A DNA stretch of 60,806 nucleotides from Streptomyces atriruber. GTDB taxonomy: Bacteria; Actinomycetota; Actinomycetes; Streptomycetales; Streptomycetaceae. This document shows, in pieces, positions 1-10,830 of this stretch (within the stretch, counting starts at the first letter, position 1; each line of letters opens with the position of its first letter). Where the stretch lies: assembly GCF_001418325.1 (NCBI RefSeq), contig NZ_LIPN01000002.1, positions 1-60,806 on the forward strand. Direction: 5' to 3'. Made by a program: the position numbers and the translations under genes. The notes under the pieces are model-generated. The model did no database searches, had not been told where the DNA came from, and saw nothing but the letters and a program-made list of their open reading frames with translations.

Positions 1-600
1 CAGTCGCACGGGCGCGGGAGCGGGCGGAGCGGCTACGGGCGCCGACGGGGCCGCCGGAGTCGGGGCGGCGGCCTGCTGCGGCTCGTCCACCGAAATGCCG
101 TAGTCCATGGCGAGCCCTTCGAGGCCGCTGCCGTACCCCTGGCCGACGGCGCGGAACTTCCAGGCACCCTGCCTGCGGTAGAGCTCGCCGAGGACGAAGG
201 CGGTCTCCACGGTCGCGTCCGCGCTGTCGTAGCGCGCGAGTTCGGCGCCGCTCACCGCGTCGAGGACGCGGATGTACAGGCCGGGGACCTGGCCGAACGT
301 GCCGCCGTCGGCCGACGCGGCGAGCACCACGGTCTCGATCTCGGGCTCCACGCGCGCGAGGTCGACGCCGAGCACATCGGTCACACCGGCGCCGGAGCGC
401 TGCTTGCCCTCGTGGCGCACCGCGCCGGAGGAGTGCGCGGGCTGGTTGTAAAAGACGAAGTCCGCGTCCGAGCGCACCTTTCCGGAAGGCGACAGCAACA
501 GCGCGGACGCATCGGCGTCCGGCACTCCGGCTCCGGAACCCCAGCCCAATTCGATCCGTACCGCGGGTGCCGGTACGGGAACATTCGATCCTTTAGACAT
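1..600 (-). CDS. TerD-family tellurium/stress resistance protein (3' part beyond window)
   Basis: The first 200 codons are present and the gene runs off the left edge. It begins [20 protein letters not shown], the usual start of TerD-type calcium-binding stress proteins. Further conserved stretches are [15 protein letters not shown] and a long beta-rich domain ending [14 protein letters not shown] around residue 170. An Ala/Pro-rich linker follows, so a second domain may lie outside the window. TerD proteins bind Ca2+ and are linked to tellurite, phage and oxidative stress tolerance. The start at 600 has a GGGGCGG ribosome binding site just upstream. The family call is firm; the role of the missing part is unknown. 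Confidence 0.9.
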   Translation of the reverse strand, partial: MSKGSNVPVPAPAVRIELGWGSGAGVPDADASALLLSPSGKVRSDADFVFYNQPAHSSGAVRHEGKQRSGAGVTDVLGVDLARVEPEIETVVLAASADGGTFGQVPGLYIRVLDAVSGAELARYDSADATVETAFVLGELYRRQGAWKFRAVGQGYGSGLEGLAMDYGISVDEPQQAAAPTPAAPSAPVAAPPAPAPVRL

Positions 601-888
601 TGTCATGTCCGCCCCCATCGTAAGTCGCCATCCGGCTGGGCCCGCCGTTTCCGTTCATGACCAACCTATTACCCGGACCTCACGGAGGCCCACGACCGTG
701 TCCCGCGGGCCCCGTGGCCAACCCCAGGTAACCCCCCAGGAGCTCGGCCTTTACACGATCCGAACATCGTCCGGCGACCGATTTTCCCAAGTTCGCTCGC
801 ATTGGGGATCCACAGCCACAGCCGACACGTAAAACAACCCTCTTATCGGTCTCCCCAACCAGCACATCAAGGGCTTAACTTATGGAGC

Positions 889-1314
889 ATGACCTCCCCC
901 CGCTCCACCTATGGCGGCGGTTACTACTCCGCGCCGTCCTTCCCGGACACTCCGATCTACGACTCCCTCGTTGCAGAGCGGGGCACTCCGCAGATCGCCC
1001 CGATCCGGGTCCCCTCCGCGTACGACACGGGCAGTCACCTGCCCGCGCTGCCGGCCGCGCTGCCCGCGTTGCCGGCCGCCCCGTCCCATCCCAACCAGGC
1101 GTACGGCTACCCGCAGGCCCAGCAGCCCGCACCGCTGCAGCAGACCCCGGCGCCGTACATCCCGCAGCAGACCGCCGGCCCGCGCGGCTATCCGGGCGCC
1201 CAGCCCCAGCGGCCCGCGCCCGGCACGGGGTACGAGGCGATGCGCCCCGCGGCGCCCCGCCCGGCCCCGGCGTCGTACGAGGATCCGTACAACCGCCCCT
1301 ACCGCGGGTACTGA
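889..1314 (+). CDS. DUF6643 family protein, Pro/Ala/Gln-rich
   Basis: A 141-residue protein of unknown function. The N-terminus MTSPRSTYGGGYYSAPSFPD is the conserved block of a Streptomyces family (DUF6643). The rest is low-complexity Pro, Ala, Gln and Tyr, including an LPALPAALPALPAAP run near residue 45, and looks disordered. There is no signal peptide or membrane segment. I start it at 889 because the family block begins there. The only purine-rich stretch (GGAG) is almost touching this ATG, so translation may be leaderless or the true start slightly different. An open frame from 802 adds 29 unconserved residues. Confidence 0.75.
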   Translation: MTSPRSTYGGGYYSAPSFPDTPIYDSLVAERGTPQIAPIRVPSAYDTGSHLPALPAALPALPAAPSHPNQAYGYPQAQQPAPLQQTPAPYIPQQTAGPRGYPGAQPQRPAPGTGYEAMRPAAPRPAPASYEDPYNRPYRGY

Positions 1315-1360
1315 TCACCGGCGGCCGTCCGCTGTCAGCGGCTGCTGGCAGGATGGCCGC

Positions 1361-2185
1361 ATGCCGTACCCAGCACTGAGGTCCCTCCACGTTCACCCGC
1401 TCAAGGCGGCCAGGGGGCACGCTCCGCGTGAGGCCGTCGTGGAGCCCTGGGGGCTCGCGGGTGACCGTCGATGGATGCTGGTCGACGGCGACGGACGGTT
1501 CGTGTCGCAACGACCGCATCCGCGCATGGCGTTGGTCGCCGCCGAGGCACGGCCCGGCGGCGGCATCCGTGTGTCCGCGCCCGGCCGCGAGGCCCTCACG
1601 GTCGGCGTGCCCGACCCCGGCCGGACCGTGCCGGTGGAGGTCTGGCGGGACAAGGTCGAGGCGGTGCCCGCCGACGACGCGGCGCACGCCTGGTTCAGCG
1701 CCCACCTGGAGACCGACGTCCGGCTCGTCCACCTGGACGCCCCCGCGACACGCCGCCCCGTGGACCCGGCGTACGGCAGGGCGGGCGAGACGGTCTCCTT
1801 CGCGGACGGCTTTCCGCTGCTGCTCACCGCCCTCTCCTCGCTCGACGCGGTCAACTCCCTCATCGCCCAGGGCGACCACTCCGACGAGGGCCCGCTGCCC
1901 ATGAACCGTTTCCGGCCCAATGTCGTCGTGGACGGCACCCCGCCCTGGGCCGAGGACGACTGGCGGCGCGTCGCCATCGGCGACGTCACCTTCCGCGTCG
2001 TCAAGAAGTGCGGGCGCTGTGTCGTGACGACCACCGACCAGCACACCGCGGAGCGCGGCAAGGAGCCCCTGCGGACGCTCGCCCGGCACCGCCGCTTCGG
2101 CGACCAACTCGTCTTCGGGCAGAATCTGGTGCCCGAAACAACCGGAAAGATCCGCATCGGTGACACGTTCACGGTCCTCGAATGA
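1361..2185 (+). CDS. MOSC domain-containing protein (YcbX/mARC-like)
   Basis: A 274-residue protein with an N-terminal MOSC_N barrel (SLHVHPLKAARG and WGLAGDRRWMLVD at residues 5-45) and a C-terminal MOSC domain. The conserved cysteine that binds molybdenum cofactor or sulfur in this superfamily is visible in VKKCGRCVVTTTDQ near residue 220, and NRFRPNVVVDG precedes it as in YcbX and mARC proteins. Relatives are molybdoenzymes reducing N-hydroxylated compounds. No 2Fe-2S ferredoxin domain is attached, unlike E. coli YcbX, so a separate electron donor would be needed. It stands alone between unrelated genes. Confidence 0.88.
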   Translation: MPYPALRSLHVHPLKAARGHAPREAVVEPWGLAGDRRWMLVDGDGRFVSQRPHPRMALVAAEARPGGGIRVSAPGREALTVGVPDPGRTVPVEVWRDKVEAVPADDAAHAWFSAHLETDVRLVHLDAPATRRPVDPAYGRAGETVSFADGFPLLLTALSSLDAVNSLIAQGDHSDEGPLPMNRFRPNVVVDGTPPWAEDDWRRVAIGDVTFRVVKKCGRCVVTTTDQHTAERGKEPLRTLARHRRFGDQLVFGQNLVPETTGKIRIGDTFTVLE

Positions 2186-2354
2186 TCGATGCCCGAATGG
2201 GAACTCGACGCCGGGGCACGGACGTTGGGATCCTGGACATGAAGCGCAACGAAGGGGGGCGGCTGCGGAGAGTGATTTCGCTCTCTCTTCCCGCCACCCG
2301 CGCGAAGTCCGTGCCGTTCCCGGCTAAGACGGACGCGGAAGGGGGTGCAGGGCA

Positions 2355-2960
2355 GTGCGAGCAATCGTCGGCCTGTGGCGGTGGCGGCACAATCCGCTGC
2401 GCCGCGGCACCGACCTGGTCGAGGCCTGGCTGGCCCTGGTCGCCCTGGTGCTGATCATCGTCGGCGCCCCGGTCGTCGGCGTGTTCACCGCGAGCCTGTC
2501 GCGGGACGCCCTCCTCGCCTCGGTGCAACAACAGCACGAGGACCGCCACGCGATCACCGGCACCGTCCTGCGCAAGGTCGGCTCCTCCCCGATCGACCCC
2601 GACCCCGAGACCTCATCGGCGCGCGACGCGCACAGCCGTGTCCTCGCCCGCTGGAAGGCCCCGGACCACACCGATCACTACGGCGTGGTGCTGTCCGACC
2701 TCAAGTCCCCGGACCCCGGCGACCACTTCAGGCTCTGGACGGACGAGCACGGCCGCGTCGTCGGCCGCCCGCTGGACGGCGCGACGGCGACGACACACGC
2801 GGTCCTGGCCGGATTCGGCACCGCAGCGGCGAGCGTCGGCCTCATCGAGGGCGGCCGCAGGCTGATTCTCTGGCGCATCGTGCGCGGGCGTCACGCACGG
2901 CTGGACCGGGCGTGGGAGAAGGCCGGACCCGACTGGGGACGGACCGGCACCGGCTCCTGA
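2355..2960 (+). CDS. Rv1733c-like membrane protein
   Basis: A 201-residue protein with the layout of the actinobacterial Rv1733c family: a short basic N-terminus with [10 protein letters not shown], a membrane helix at residues 25-45 ([18 protein letters not shown]), an extracytoplasmic domain of about 100 residues, and a second hydrophobic segment ([16 protein letters not shown]) near residue 155. Function is unknown; M. tuberculosis Rv1733c is a dormancy-regulon antigen. The GTG start has a strong GAAGGGGG ribosome binding site 8-9 nt upstream. No operon partner is evident; the next gene begins 157 nt later. Confidence 0.8.
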   Translation: MRAIVGLWRWRHNPLRRGTDLVEAWLALVALVLIIVGAPVVGVFTASLSRDALLASVQQQHEDRHAITGTVLRKVGSSPIDPDPETSSARDAHSRVLARWKAPDHTDHYGVVLSDLKSPDPGDHFRLWTDEHGRVVGRPLDGATATTHAVLAGFGTAAASVGLIEGGRRLILWRIVRGRHARLDRAWEKAGPDWGRTGTGS

Positions 2961-3117
2961 CGGACCCGCCCCGGCCATCGGGTCAACTCCGCCTGCTCGC
3001 GCGCGCTACGGTGGACCGGCCGAACTCCTCGGCCCCTTGCGCAGTGCCACGACATGCAGTGACACACGACAGCGCCGCAAGGTCCCGCGTACGACAAGGT
3101 GGGGGCAGAGCAACTCC

Positions 3118-5541
3118 ATGGCACAGGGCACGGTCCAGGTGACGCACACCGGCACGTCGCGGTGGCGGCGCCGCACCGGCGAGTACGCATCGCTCGCCGC
3201 TGCCTTGGAGGCCGCGAGCGACGGGGACGTACTGACCGTTGCCGCCGGCACCTACCGCGAGAACCTCGTCGTCCAGCGCGCGGTGACACTGCGCGGCCCC
3301 GAGAGCTCCCCCGGCTCGGTGCGCATCGCACCGTCCGACGGGGTGCCGCTGACCGTCCGCGCCTCCGCTGTCATACAGGACCTGCACATCGAGGGCCAGG
3401 ACTCGTCCGCGCCCGCGCTGCTCGTCGAGGACGGGGCCCCGGAGCTCATCGGCGTCCGCGTGGTGACCCGGTCCGCGGCCGGGCTCGAAGTGCGCGGCGG
3501 GGCGCGTCCCACGGTGCGCCGCTGCACCGTCGACAACCCCGGCGGCATCGGCATCGCGGTGCTCGACGGCGGTGGCGGTGTCTTCGAGGAGTGCGAGATC
3601 GTCGCGGCGGGCCAGTCCGGCGTCGCGGTGCGCGGCGGCGCCCATCCGCGCCTGGAGCGGTGCCGGGTGCACCACGCGTCGGGCGCGGGCCTCTCGGTGA
3701 CCGGGGAGCACACGGGACTCGAGGCGATCGGCTGCGAGGTGTACGAGGTCAAGGGCTCCGGTGTGCAGATCACCGGGCGGGCCACGGCCCACCTGACCGA
3801 CTGCGACGTGCACCGCACCACCTCCGACGGCGTCACGCTCGACACGGACGCCGTGCTCACCCTGGCCGACTGCCGCATCCACGACATCCCGGAGAACGCG
3901 ATCGATCTGCGCTCGCGCTCCGTGCTGACCCTCACCCGCTCCACGGTGAGCCGGTTCGGGCGCAACGGCCTGTCGGTCTGGGACCCGGGCACGCGCGTGG
4001 ACGCCAACCAGTGCGAGATCCACGACAGCACGGGTGACTATCCTGCGGTCTGGGTCAGCGACGGCGCGACGGCCGTCCTGGAGTCGTGCCGGGTGCACGA
4101 CGTGCCGGACGCCCTGTTCGTCCTGGACCGCGGCTCCCGCACCGACGTCGTCGACAGCGACCTCTCCCAGGTGCGCAACACCGCGGTGTCGGTGAGCGAC
4201 GGGGCGACCGCCCAGCTCGACGACTGCCGCATCCGCGAGGCCGCGACAGGCGCCTGGTTCCGCGACCACGGCAGCGGCGGCACCCTCGCCAACTGCACGG
4301 TCGACGCCGTCCAGACCGGCGTGATCGTCACCAAGGGCGCCGACCCGACCATCGAGCGCTGCACGGTCACCGCACCCGCCGAGGCCGGTTTCTACGTGTC
4401 GGCGGGCGGCCGCGGCAGCTTCCACGGCTGCCGGGTCAGCGGCAGCGGCGGCTACGGCTTCCACGTCATAGACGGATGTCGTACGACGCTGAAGAAGTGC
4501 CGCACGGAGCGGTGCGCGCGCGGCGGCTTCGAGTTCTCGGAGGAGGGCCCGCTCGTCGAGGACTGCGCGAGCGACGAGAGCGGCGGCCTGCGCACCCCCG
4601 CGGCACCGGCCCAGCCGACGCCCGCCGTGCAGACGGCCACCCAGACCGTGGGCCTGCTCGGCGCCCTGCCCGCCCAGCAGGCCGCGCAGGCACCGCAGCC
4701 GACGGCCTCCCCGGCCGAGGCGAAGAGCTCCCGGGCCTCCACGGAGGTCCTCGGCGAGCTCGACGCCCTGGTCGGCCTGGACAGCGTCAAGCGCGAGGTG
4801 CGCGCCCTCACCGACATGATCGAGGTGGGCCGCCGCAGGCAGCAGGCCGGGCTCAAGGCCGCCTCCGTCCGCCGCCACCTGGTCTTCACCGGCTCCCCCG
4901 GCACCGGCAAGACGACCGTCGCCCGCCTCTACGGCGAGATCCTCGCCTCGCTCGGCGTCCTGGAGAGCGGCCACCTCGTCGAGGTGTCCCGCGTCGACCT
5001 GGTGGGCGAGCACATCGGCTCCACGGCGATCCGCACCCAGGAGGCCTTCGACCGGGCGCGCGGCGGCGTGCTGTTCATCGACGAGGCGTACGCCCTCTCG
5101 CCCGAGGACTCCGGGCGTGACTTCGGCCGCGAGGCCATCGACACGCTCGTGAAGCTGATGGAGGACCACCGCGAGGCCGTCGTGGTGATCGTCGCCGGGT
5201 ACACCGCGGAGATGCAGCGGTTCCTCTCCGTCAACCCCGGGGTGGCGTCCCGCTTCTCACGGACCATCACCTTCGGCGACTACGCGCCCGAGGAGCTGCT
5301 GCGGATCGTGGAGCAGCAGGCCGACGAGCACGAGTACCGCCTCGGCACGGGCACGTCCGAGGCGCTCCTGAAGTACTTCACGGTGCTCCCCAAGGGGCCC
5401 GCGTTCGGCAACGGCCGTACCGCGCGTCAGACCTTCGAGGCGATGGTGGAGCGGCACGCGGGCCGGGTCGCCCAGTTCGGCGAGCCGAGCACGGACGACC
5501 TCACGCTGCTGTATCCGGAGGATCTGCCGGAGCCGGTGTGA
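3118..5541 (+). CDS. Right-handed beta-helix repeat protein fused to CbbX-type AAA+ ATPase
   Basis: An 807-residue two-part protein. Residues 15-480 are repeats of about 23 residues with patterns such as [15 protein letters not shown] and GSGVQITG, typical of right-handed parallel beta-helices. After an Ala/Pro/Gln linker (490-545) comes a CbbX/SpoVK-type AAA+ module with Walker [10 protein letters not shown] from residue 592, Walker B VLFIDEA from 652 and a sensor region VIVAGYT. EccA of type VII secretion has the same ATPase class. I infer a chaperone or remodelling role with the helix as substrate-binding platform; no ESX gene lies nearby. The start at 3118 begins the conserved [12 protein letters not shown]. 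Its 3' end overlaps the convergent gene by 41 nt. Confidence 0.87.
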   Translation: MAQGTVQVTHTGTSRWRRRTGEYASLAAALEAASDGDVLTVAAGTYRENLVVQRAVTLRGPESSPGSVRIAPSDGVPLTVRASAVIQDLHIEGQDSSAPALLVEDGAPELIGVRVVTRSAAGLEVRGGARPTVRRCTVDNPGGIGIAVLDGGGGVFEECEIVAAGQSGVAVRGGAHPRLERCRVHHASGAGLSVTGEHTGLEAIGCEVYEVKGSGVQITGRATAHLTDCDVHRTTSDGVTLDTDAVLTLADCRIHDIPENAIDLRSRSVLTLTRSTVSRFGRNGLSVWDPGTRVDANQCEIHDSTGDYPAVWVSDGATAVLESCRVHDVPDALFVLDRGSRTDVVDSDLSQVRNTAVSVSDGATAQLDDCRIREAATGAWFRDHGSGGTLANCTVDAVQTGVIVTKGADPTIERCTVTAPAEAGFYVSAGGRGSFHGCRVSGSGGYGFHVIDGCRTTLKKCRTERCARGGFEFSEEGPLVEDCASDESGGLRTPAAPAQPTPAVQTATQTVGLLGALPAQQAAQAPQPTASPAEAKSSRASTEVLGELDALVGLDSVKREVRALTDMIEVGRRRQQAGLKAASVRRHLVFTGSPGTGKTTVARLYGEILASLGVLESGHLVEVSRVDLVGEHIGSTAIRTQEAFDRARGGVLFIDEAYALSPEDSGRDFGREAIDTLVKLMEDHREAVVVIVAGYTAEMQRFLSVNPGVASRFSRTITFGDYAPEELLRIVEQQADEHEYRLGTGTSEALLKYFTVLPKGPAFGNGRTARQTFEAMVERHAGRVAQFGEPSTDDLTLLYPEDLPEPV

Positions 5542-7891
5542 GGCCTTCCGTCGCCGGGGGCTCCGGGGCACCCTCCGGGGTCTCCGAGGCCCCCGTCCGC
5601 GTCTCCGCGGGCCTCGGCGACGGCACCTCCGGCTTGAGGCGCGCGAGGAGCCGCGCCCGTTCCTCCGCGAACGCGGCGTCCGCCTGGTAGTCGCCGTGGC
5701 CGAGGATCGGCGCGGGCAGCGGGTGTTCCTCGGTGCGGCCGTAGGCGAGGGGGTCCTTGAGGGCGGGGCGGTCGACCTGCGGGCCGCAGTCGCCGTGCAG
5801 TTGGATGGGGCCGCCGATCGGGTCGGTGGTGCGGTACAGGTTCCGCCAGCAGTCGACCTCGCGGTGCAGCGAGGTCAGGGCCGCCGGGCCGAAGTGGGCC
5901 GGGAACCACCTGCCGTACAGGCGCTCCAGGGGCGAGCCGTAGGTGAGCAGGGCGACGCGCCTGCGGACCGACGGTCGCAGCTGCCAGGCGGCGGCCGCCG
6001 CGAGGACACTGCCCTGGGAGTGGCCGGAGAGGACGAGTCGGCCGCCGGTGGCGCTGGTGGCGCGCGTCCAACTGGCCATCCGCCAGGTCAGGTCGGGCAC
6101 CGCGCGCTCGGCGTAGCAGGGCGGGGCGAAGGGGTGGGCGGCGCGCGGCCAGAAGGTGCCGACGTCCCAGAGGATGCCGATGGTGCGGCGGGCCGAGGGG
6201 TCCTTGTACGCGCGACGGCCCCAGGTGACGAAGAGTATGAAGCCGAAGCCGATCAGCCAGGAGCCGAGCGCCTGGGAGGTCTGCGCCGCGCCCTCCAGGA
6301 CGTCGGGCATGTCGTCCGCGGCCTGCCCCGGCACCTCGTCCGACATCCATGCGCCCGTGAGCGCGGCGGCGCCCAGCAGCAGCGTCACGGCGGAGATGAT
6401 GCCGACGAGCAGGGGCGCGCGGTCGGTGAGGGCGGCACGCGCGCGCGTGCCCGCGATCCGGCGGGTGCGGGTGGAGTCCTTGCGCTCGTCGGGGTAGTCC
6501 ACCGCCATCCGCGCCATCTCCCTGCGCTTGCGCTGCACCGTGCGGAAGCCGAACCAGCCGCACAGCACCGCGACGACCACGAGGAGCGGCGGGATCACGG
6601 AGGCCTGCCAGGTGAGCACCAGGGCCGGTCCGTCGATCGAGCCCTGCGTACCGTCCAGCCAGTCGGCGACGCGCTGCGCCCCGCCGCCGGTCATGACGCC
6701 GCCGAGCGCGCAGGACAGCATGGCGACGGCGGGCCCGCCGAAGCCGCGGATGGCGGTGCGGGAGTCGGGAGAGGTCCGGTACAGCAGGTGGGCGACCACG
6801 GCGAGGCAGAGGATCAGGAGGCCCTGGACGAGCGCGATGCCGCCGAACGTCGCGTCGCCCGGCAGCCTGCCCTCGGAGCGCCAGCCGGGGCGGGACCAGC
6901 CCGCGTACAGCAGGGCGAGGGCGAGCAGGACGAGGGCGCCCAGCGGCAGCCAGCGGACCAGCGTCTTGTCGAGCGTCCGGTCGAGCCTGTTCTCCGAACG
7001 CCCCCTGCGGCACACCACCCAGACCACGAAGACCCCGCCCAGGACGAGCGTGGCGTCCAGGGCCCAGCCGATGGAGTCGAGCGGGGCGGGGCCTCCGGGT
7101 CGCCGGTCGTACCGCGCCGCCGAGGTGCCGACGGCCGCGGCGACGGTGAGGAGGCCCGCGGCCGTGTGGGCGGCGCGCAGCCGGGCCACCAGCCTGCGTC
7201 CGTACCAGAACCCGGGCCTGCCGAGTGCGGTGCGGCTGGTCTCCTCCTCCGGGTCGGGCTGCTGGGGCAGCGGCTGCTGGGATTCGTACGCGCTCCACGT
7301 GCGGTGGGACAGGTACCAGAGGAGGCCGGTGAGGGCGCCGGGCAGGAGGGCGGCGAGGGCGAGGCGGCGGCCGGGCTGGGACCACCAGCCGCCGTTTCCG
7401 GAGCCGTCGGTGGCGAGGAAGCCGAGCCAGGCGCGGTCGTCGGCGCACTCGGGGGTGCCCGCGCACTGCCAGGCGGTGAGGTCGAGGGCGAGCTCGCAGG
7501 CGGCGGCGACGAGCAGCACGGTGAGGGTGAGGCCGACGAGCCTCACCAGGAGGCCGTAGGTGCGCACGAGCCGTTTGCGGTGGCGGGAGGTGGGCCGCAT
7601 CCAGTGGGCGAGGTTGACCACCATGAAGGGCAGCAGCAGGAGCCACAGGGCCCGGGAGCCGTTGCCGGAGGTCAGATTGCACCAGACGTACGCCTCGGGC
7701 ACCGGTTTGCCGCGATAGTCGTCGGGGCGCCGTTCCGCGTCGGCGTCCTCGGTGCGGCGGAACACGGCTGCCGTGTCGTCGCCGGAGATCCGCACGGTGC
7801 GCGGGTCGCCCAGCATTTCCTCCGGTGTGGTTCCCCCGACTCCGTGGACCAGGAGTTCGAGGGCGGTCTCGTCCTGCGTGGCACGCTCCAC
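5501..7891 (-). CDS. Large integral membrane protein with alpha/beta-hydrolase (lipase-like) motif
   Basis: A 796-residue protein. The N-terminal [19 protein letters not shown] resembles the oxyanion-hole HG segment of lipases, and the C-terminal third contains [18 protein letters not shown], a GxSxG nucleophile elbow. Between them are roughly ten hydrophobic segments (for example [47 protein letters not shown]). It therefore looks like a membrane-embedded serine hydrolase in which the helices split the hydrolase fold; the substrate is unknown. The GTG start at 7891 is chosen for the GGGGGAAGCGG ribosome binding site; the frame stays open to 7972. No operon partners are evident. Confidence 0.75.
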   Translation of the reverse strand: MERATQDETALELLVHGVGGTTPEEMLGDPRTVRISGDDTAAVFRRTEDADAERRPDDYRGKPVPEAYVWCNLTSGNGSRALWLLLLPFMVVNLAHWMRPTSRHRKRLVRTYGLLVRLVGLTLTVLLVAAACELALDLTAWQCAGTPECADDRAWLGFLATDGSGNGGWWSQPGRRLALAALLPGALTGLLWYLSHRTWSAYESQQPLPQQPDPEEETSRTALGRPGFWYGRRLVARLRAAHTAAGLLTVAAAVGTSAARYDRRPGGPAPLDSIGWALDATLVLGGVFVVWVVCRRGRSENRLDRTLDKTLVRWLPLGALVLLALALLYAGWSRPGWRSEGRLPGDATFGGIALVQGLLILCLAVVAHLLYRTSPDSRTAIRGFGGPAVAMLSCALGGVMTGGGAQRVADWLDGTQGSIDGPALVLTWQASVIPPLLVVVAVLCGWFGFRTVQRKRREMARMAVDYPDERKDSTRTRRIAGTRARAALTDRAPLLVGIISAVTLLLGAAALTGAWMSDEVPGQAADDMPDVLEGAAQTSQALGSWLIGFGFILFVTWGRRAYKDPSARRTIGILWDVGTFWPRAAHPFAPPCYAERAVPDLTWRMASWTRATSATGGRLVLSGHSQGSVLAAAAAWQLRPSVRRRVALLTYGSPLERLYGRWFPAHFGPAALTSLHREVDCWRNLYRTTDPIGGPIQLHGDCGPQVDRPALKDPLAYGRTEEHPLPAPILGHGDYQADAAFAEERARLLARLKPEVPSPRPAETRTGASETPEGAPEPPATEGLTPAPADPPDTAA

Positions 7892-8109
7892 TGTTCCGCT
7901 TCCCCCGAGATGAGCATGGTGAGAGGACAAGGATCTCGACTCGGGGCCCACTGCGCACCCCTCGTCACGCAATCTCCCCCTTCCTGGTTGTTCCCTGTCC
8001 CGGGCGGCTCACCCGGTCGGTGGCACCGCTGTCGGTGGCCCGTGCGAGGATGAGGCAGCGCGCCGGGCGGGCGCGCCGGGCATGACGAGGCAGAAGGGCC
8101 GCACCGGGC

Positions 8110-9006
8110 GTGAGCGACAATCAGAACCTCCTGGCCGAGCAGCGCCGCGCCCTGATCCTGGACGAGGTGCGCCGCCGCGGCGGCGTCCGTGTCAACGAAC
8201 TCACCCGCAAGCTCGGCGTGTCCGACATGACGGTCCGCCGCGACCTGGACGCGCTGGCCCGCCAGGGCGTGCTGGAGAAGGTGCACGGCGGCGCGGTCCC
8301 GGTGATGGAGGCGAGCACGCACGAGCCGGGGTTCGAGGCCAAGTCGGGCCTGGAGCTGACGGCCAAGGAGGACATCGCGCGGACCGCGGCGTCCCTGGTG
8401 GCGCCCGGCACGGCCATCGCCCTGTCCGGTGGTACGACGACGTATGCGCTGGCGCAGCACCTCCTGGACGTGCCGGACCTGACCGTGGTGACGAACTCGG
8501 TGCGGGTCGCGGACGTCTTCCACTCCGCGCAGCGCACCTCCGGTCAGCGGCAGGGCGCGGCGACGGTCGTGCTGACCGGTGGCGTGCGGACCCCGTCGGA
8601 CTCGCTGGTCGGTCCGGTCGCGGACCAGGCGATCGGGGCGCTCCACTTCGACGTGCTCTTCCTCGGTGTGCACGGCATATCGCTGGAGGCCGGTCTGTCG
8701 ACGCCGAACCTGGCGGAGGCGGAGACCAATCGGCGGCTGGTGCAGTCGGCGCGGCGGGTGGTGGTGGTCGCGGACCACACCAAGTGGGGGACGGTGGGCC
8801 TGAGTTCGTTCGCCTCGCTCTCGCAGGTCGACACGCTCGTGACGGATGCGGGGCTGGCTGCGGAGGCGCGCGTGGAGATCTCCGAGCACGTGAACCGGAT
8901 CGTGGTGACGGGCGAGCTCACGACGCCCGGTGGGGCCGACGACGCCGCGGCCGCCGACACCGCCACCGCGAACATCGACGACTCCGAGGCCCGCGCAGAC
9001 ATCTGA
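8110..9006 (+). CDS. DeoR/GlpR-family transcriptional regulator
   Basis: A 298-residue repressor-type protein. Residues 10-60 form the winged helix-turn-helix of DeoR proteins (RRALILDEVRRRGGVRVNEL, VSDMTVRRDLDALARQG, then KVHGGAV). Residues 85-255 are the DeoRC sensor domain, related to ribose-5-phosphate isomerase, with IALSGGTTTYALA and VVTNSVRVADV. Such regulators usually sense a phosphorylated sugar and control sugar catabolism or transport. No sugar genes are adjacent, so the target is not evident. The C-terminal 40 residues are acidic and Ala-rich. Confidence 0.92.
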   Translation: MSDNQNLLAEQRRALILDEVRRRGGVRVNELTRKLGVSDMTVRRDLDALARQGVLEKVHGGAVPVMEASTHEPGFEAKSGLELTAKEDIARTAASLVAPGTAIALSGGTTTYALAQHLLDVPDLTVVTNSVRVADVFHSAQRTSGQRQGAATVVLTGGVRTPSDSLVGPVADQAIGALHFDVLFLGVHGISLEAGLSTPNLAEAETNRRLVQSARRVVVVADHTKWGTVGLSSFASLSQVDTLVTDAGLAAEARVEISEHVNRIVVTGELTTPGGADDAAAADTATANIDDSEARADI

Positions 9007-9069
9007 CGGGCCGCCAGCTATGGTGACGGCACCCGGTCAACCGTCCGTTCTCCTGGGGGGCAGCGTTCC

Positions 9070-9549
9070 ATGGCACGCCGACTGAGCCCTGTTGGGCTCG
9101 ACTTCATACAGTCCGCTCCGGTGCGTCTGGTCTTCTCGCGCGAGGTGGGCGCACCTCCCGACGCGGTGTACCGCGCCCTGGCCGACGACGTGACGGGCTG
9201 GCCCCAGTGGTTCTCCGCGGTCACCCTGTGCAGGCCGACCGGGGGCGGGGCCGGCCGCGAGGTCCGGCTCAAGGGCGGCACGCGCTTCCAGGAGTCGATC
9301 CTGGCGGCCGAGGGACCCGAGCGGTACGCCTACCGCATCGACGAGACGAACACGCCCGGCCTGCGCGCCCTCGTCGAGGAGTGGCGGCTCTCCCCGGCCG
9401 GCACCGGCACCCGTGTGCAGTGGACTTTCGCCGTGGACGGACCCGCCCCGCTGCGCGTCGCCCTGAAGCTCGGCCGCGCGGGCCTCGGGCGGGCGTTCCG
9501 GGACGCCGTCACGGCCTTGGACAAGCGGATCGGCTCGTCCAAGACATAG
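9070..9549 (+). CDS. SRPBCC family protein (START-like lipid/polyketide-binding fold)
   Basis: A 159-residue single-domain protein with the SRPBCC pattern: FSREVGAPPDAVYRALADDVTGWPQWF near the N-terminus, a central YRIDETNTPG, and a C-terminal amphipathic helix (GLGRAFRDAVTALDKRIG). Members bind hydrophobic ligands in a helix-grip cavity; no specific ligand can be assigned. The ATG has a good TGGGGGG ribosome binding site. It follows the DeoR gene by 63 nt on the same strand and may be co-transcribed, although no functional link is apparent. Confidence 0.85.
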   Translation: MARRLSPVGLDFIQSAPVRLVFSREVGAPPDAVYRALADDVTGWPQWFSAVTLCRPTGGGAGREVRLKGGTRFQESILAAEGPERYAYRIDETNTPGLRALVEEWRLSPAGTGTRVQWTFAVDGPAPLRVALKLGRAGLGRAFRDAVTALDKRIGSSKT

Positions 9550-9580
9550 CCGTGCCGCGGGCACCGCCGTCCCGTGCCCG

Positions 9581-10714
9581 CTACTCGGGCCACGCCCCCG
9601 TGGCCAGCAGCGTGTCGATCGTCTGCGCGTAGGGCGCGATGTCCAGGCCCTGTTCGGCCAGCCACGCGTCCGAGTAGTACTTGTCCAGATAACGGTCACC
9701 GGGGTCGCAGATCAGCGTGACGACGCTACCCGTGCGCCCCGCGGCCACCATCTCGGCGACGATCTTCAACGCGCTCCACAGGCCGGTGCCGGTCGAGCCG
9801 CCCGCCTTGCGGCCGATCGCCTGCTCCAGGGCGCGTACGGCGGCGACGGACGCCGCGTCCGGCACCTTCATCATGCGGTCGATGGCGCCGGGCACGAAGC
9901 TCGGCTCCATGCGGGGCCTGCCGATGCCCTCGATGCGGGAGCCGCAGTCGCTCGACGCGTCCGGGTCGCTCTTCGTCCACCCGTCGAAGAAACAGGAGTT
10001 CTCCGGGTCGGCGACGCAGATGTTGGTGTCGTGCTGCATGTAGTGGACGTAGCGCGCGATGGTCGCCGAGGTGCCGCCGGTGCCCGCCGTGGCGACGACC
10101 CACGCGGGCTCGGGGTAGCGCTCAAGCCGCAGCTGCTGGTAGATCGACTCGGCGATGTTGTTGTTGCCCCGCCAGTCGGTGGCCCGCTCCGCGTAGGTGA
10201 ACTGGTCCATGTAGTGCCCGCCCGTCTGGACGGCGAGGGCAGCGGACTCCGCGTACATCGTGCGCGAGTCGTCCACGAAGTGGCACCGGCCGCCGTGGAA
10301 CTCGATGAGACGGATCTTCTCCGCGCTGGTCGTGCGGGGCATCACCGCGATGAAGGGCACCCCGATCAGCTTCGCGAAGTACGCCTCGGAGACGGCCGTG
10401 GACCCGCTGGACGCCTCGATGACCGGACGCCCTGGCCTGATCCAGCCGTTGCAGAGGCCGTAGAGGAACAGCGAGCGGGCGAGGCGGTGCTTGAGGCTGC
10501 CGGTCGGGTGCGTCGACTCGTCCTTGAGGTACAGGTCGATGCCCCAGTGTTCGGGCAGCGGAAAGCGCAGCAGATGGGTGTCGGCCGAGCGGTTGGCGTC
10601 GGCCTGGACCTTGCGCACGGCTTCTTTGAGCCAGGCCCGGTACGTTGCGTCGCTGTGGTCGACGTCGAGCGTCGGCATGGGCTCGTCGGCTCGAAACTGC
10701 TGTGGGGTGCTCAC
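9581..10714 (-). CDS. cds1: PLP-dependent cysteine synthase family protein (Cds1-like cysteine desulfhydrase)
   Basis: A 377-residue fold-type II PLP enzyme. The lysine that binds PLP lies in [15 protein letters not shown], followed by [20 protein letters not shown]; the glycine-rich phosphate loop is [14 protein letters not shown]. The sequence resembles M. tuberculosis Rv3684 (Cds1), which cleaves L-cysteine to H2S, pyruvate and ammonia, more than true CysK or CysM. The GTG start at 10714 has GAAGGAG 7-8 nt upstream. A perfect palindrome lies about 100 bp upstream (10812-10830). Separately, note that a second cysteine-synthase-like domain occurs in the biosynthetic operon at 31367; the two proteins are not close copies. 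Confidence 0.85.
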   Translation of the reverse strand: MSTPQQFRADEPMPTLDVDHSDATYRAWLKEAVRKVQADANRSADTHLLRFPLPEHWGIDLYLKDESTHPTGSLKHRLARSLFLYGLCNGWIRPGRPVIEASSGSTAVSEAYFAKLIGVPFIAVMPRTTSAEKIRLIEFHGGRCHFVDDSRTMYAESAALAVQTGGHYMDQFTYAERATDWRGNNNIAESIYQQLRLERYPEPAWVVATAGTGGTSATIARYVHYMQHDTNICVADPENSCFFDGWTKSDPDASSDCGSRIEGIGRPRMEPSFVPGAIDRMMKVPDAASVAAVRALEQAIGRKAGGSTGTGLWSALKIVAEMVAAGRTGSVVTLICDPGDRYLDKYYSDAWLAEQGLDIAPYAQTIDTLLATGAWPE

Positions 10715-10811
10715 GGCGGGGCTCCTTCGCGTCGTGCCGGACGCGATTTCGACGCGGCCGTACACCTCGATCTTAAACACCTCCAACACCGCTCTCACCT
10801 GCATAAACACA

Positions 10812-10830
10812 CCTTTGAGGCCCTCAAAGG
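10812..10830. promoter_or_regulatory. Perfect 9-bp inverted repeat, candidate operator
   Basis: Arms CCTTTGAGG and CCTCAAAGG flank a single central C. The site lies about 100 bp upstream of the Cds1-like gene start (10714, minus) and 180 bp upstream of 11012 (plus), inside the divergent intergenic region. An odd-centred, perfectly symmetrical site like this suits a dimeric repressor. Which regulator binds it is unknown. Confidence 0.5.
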
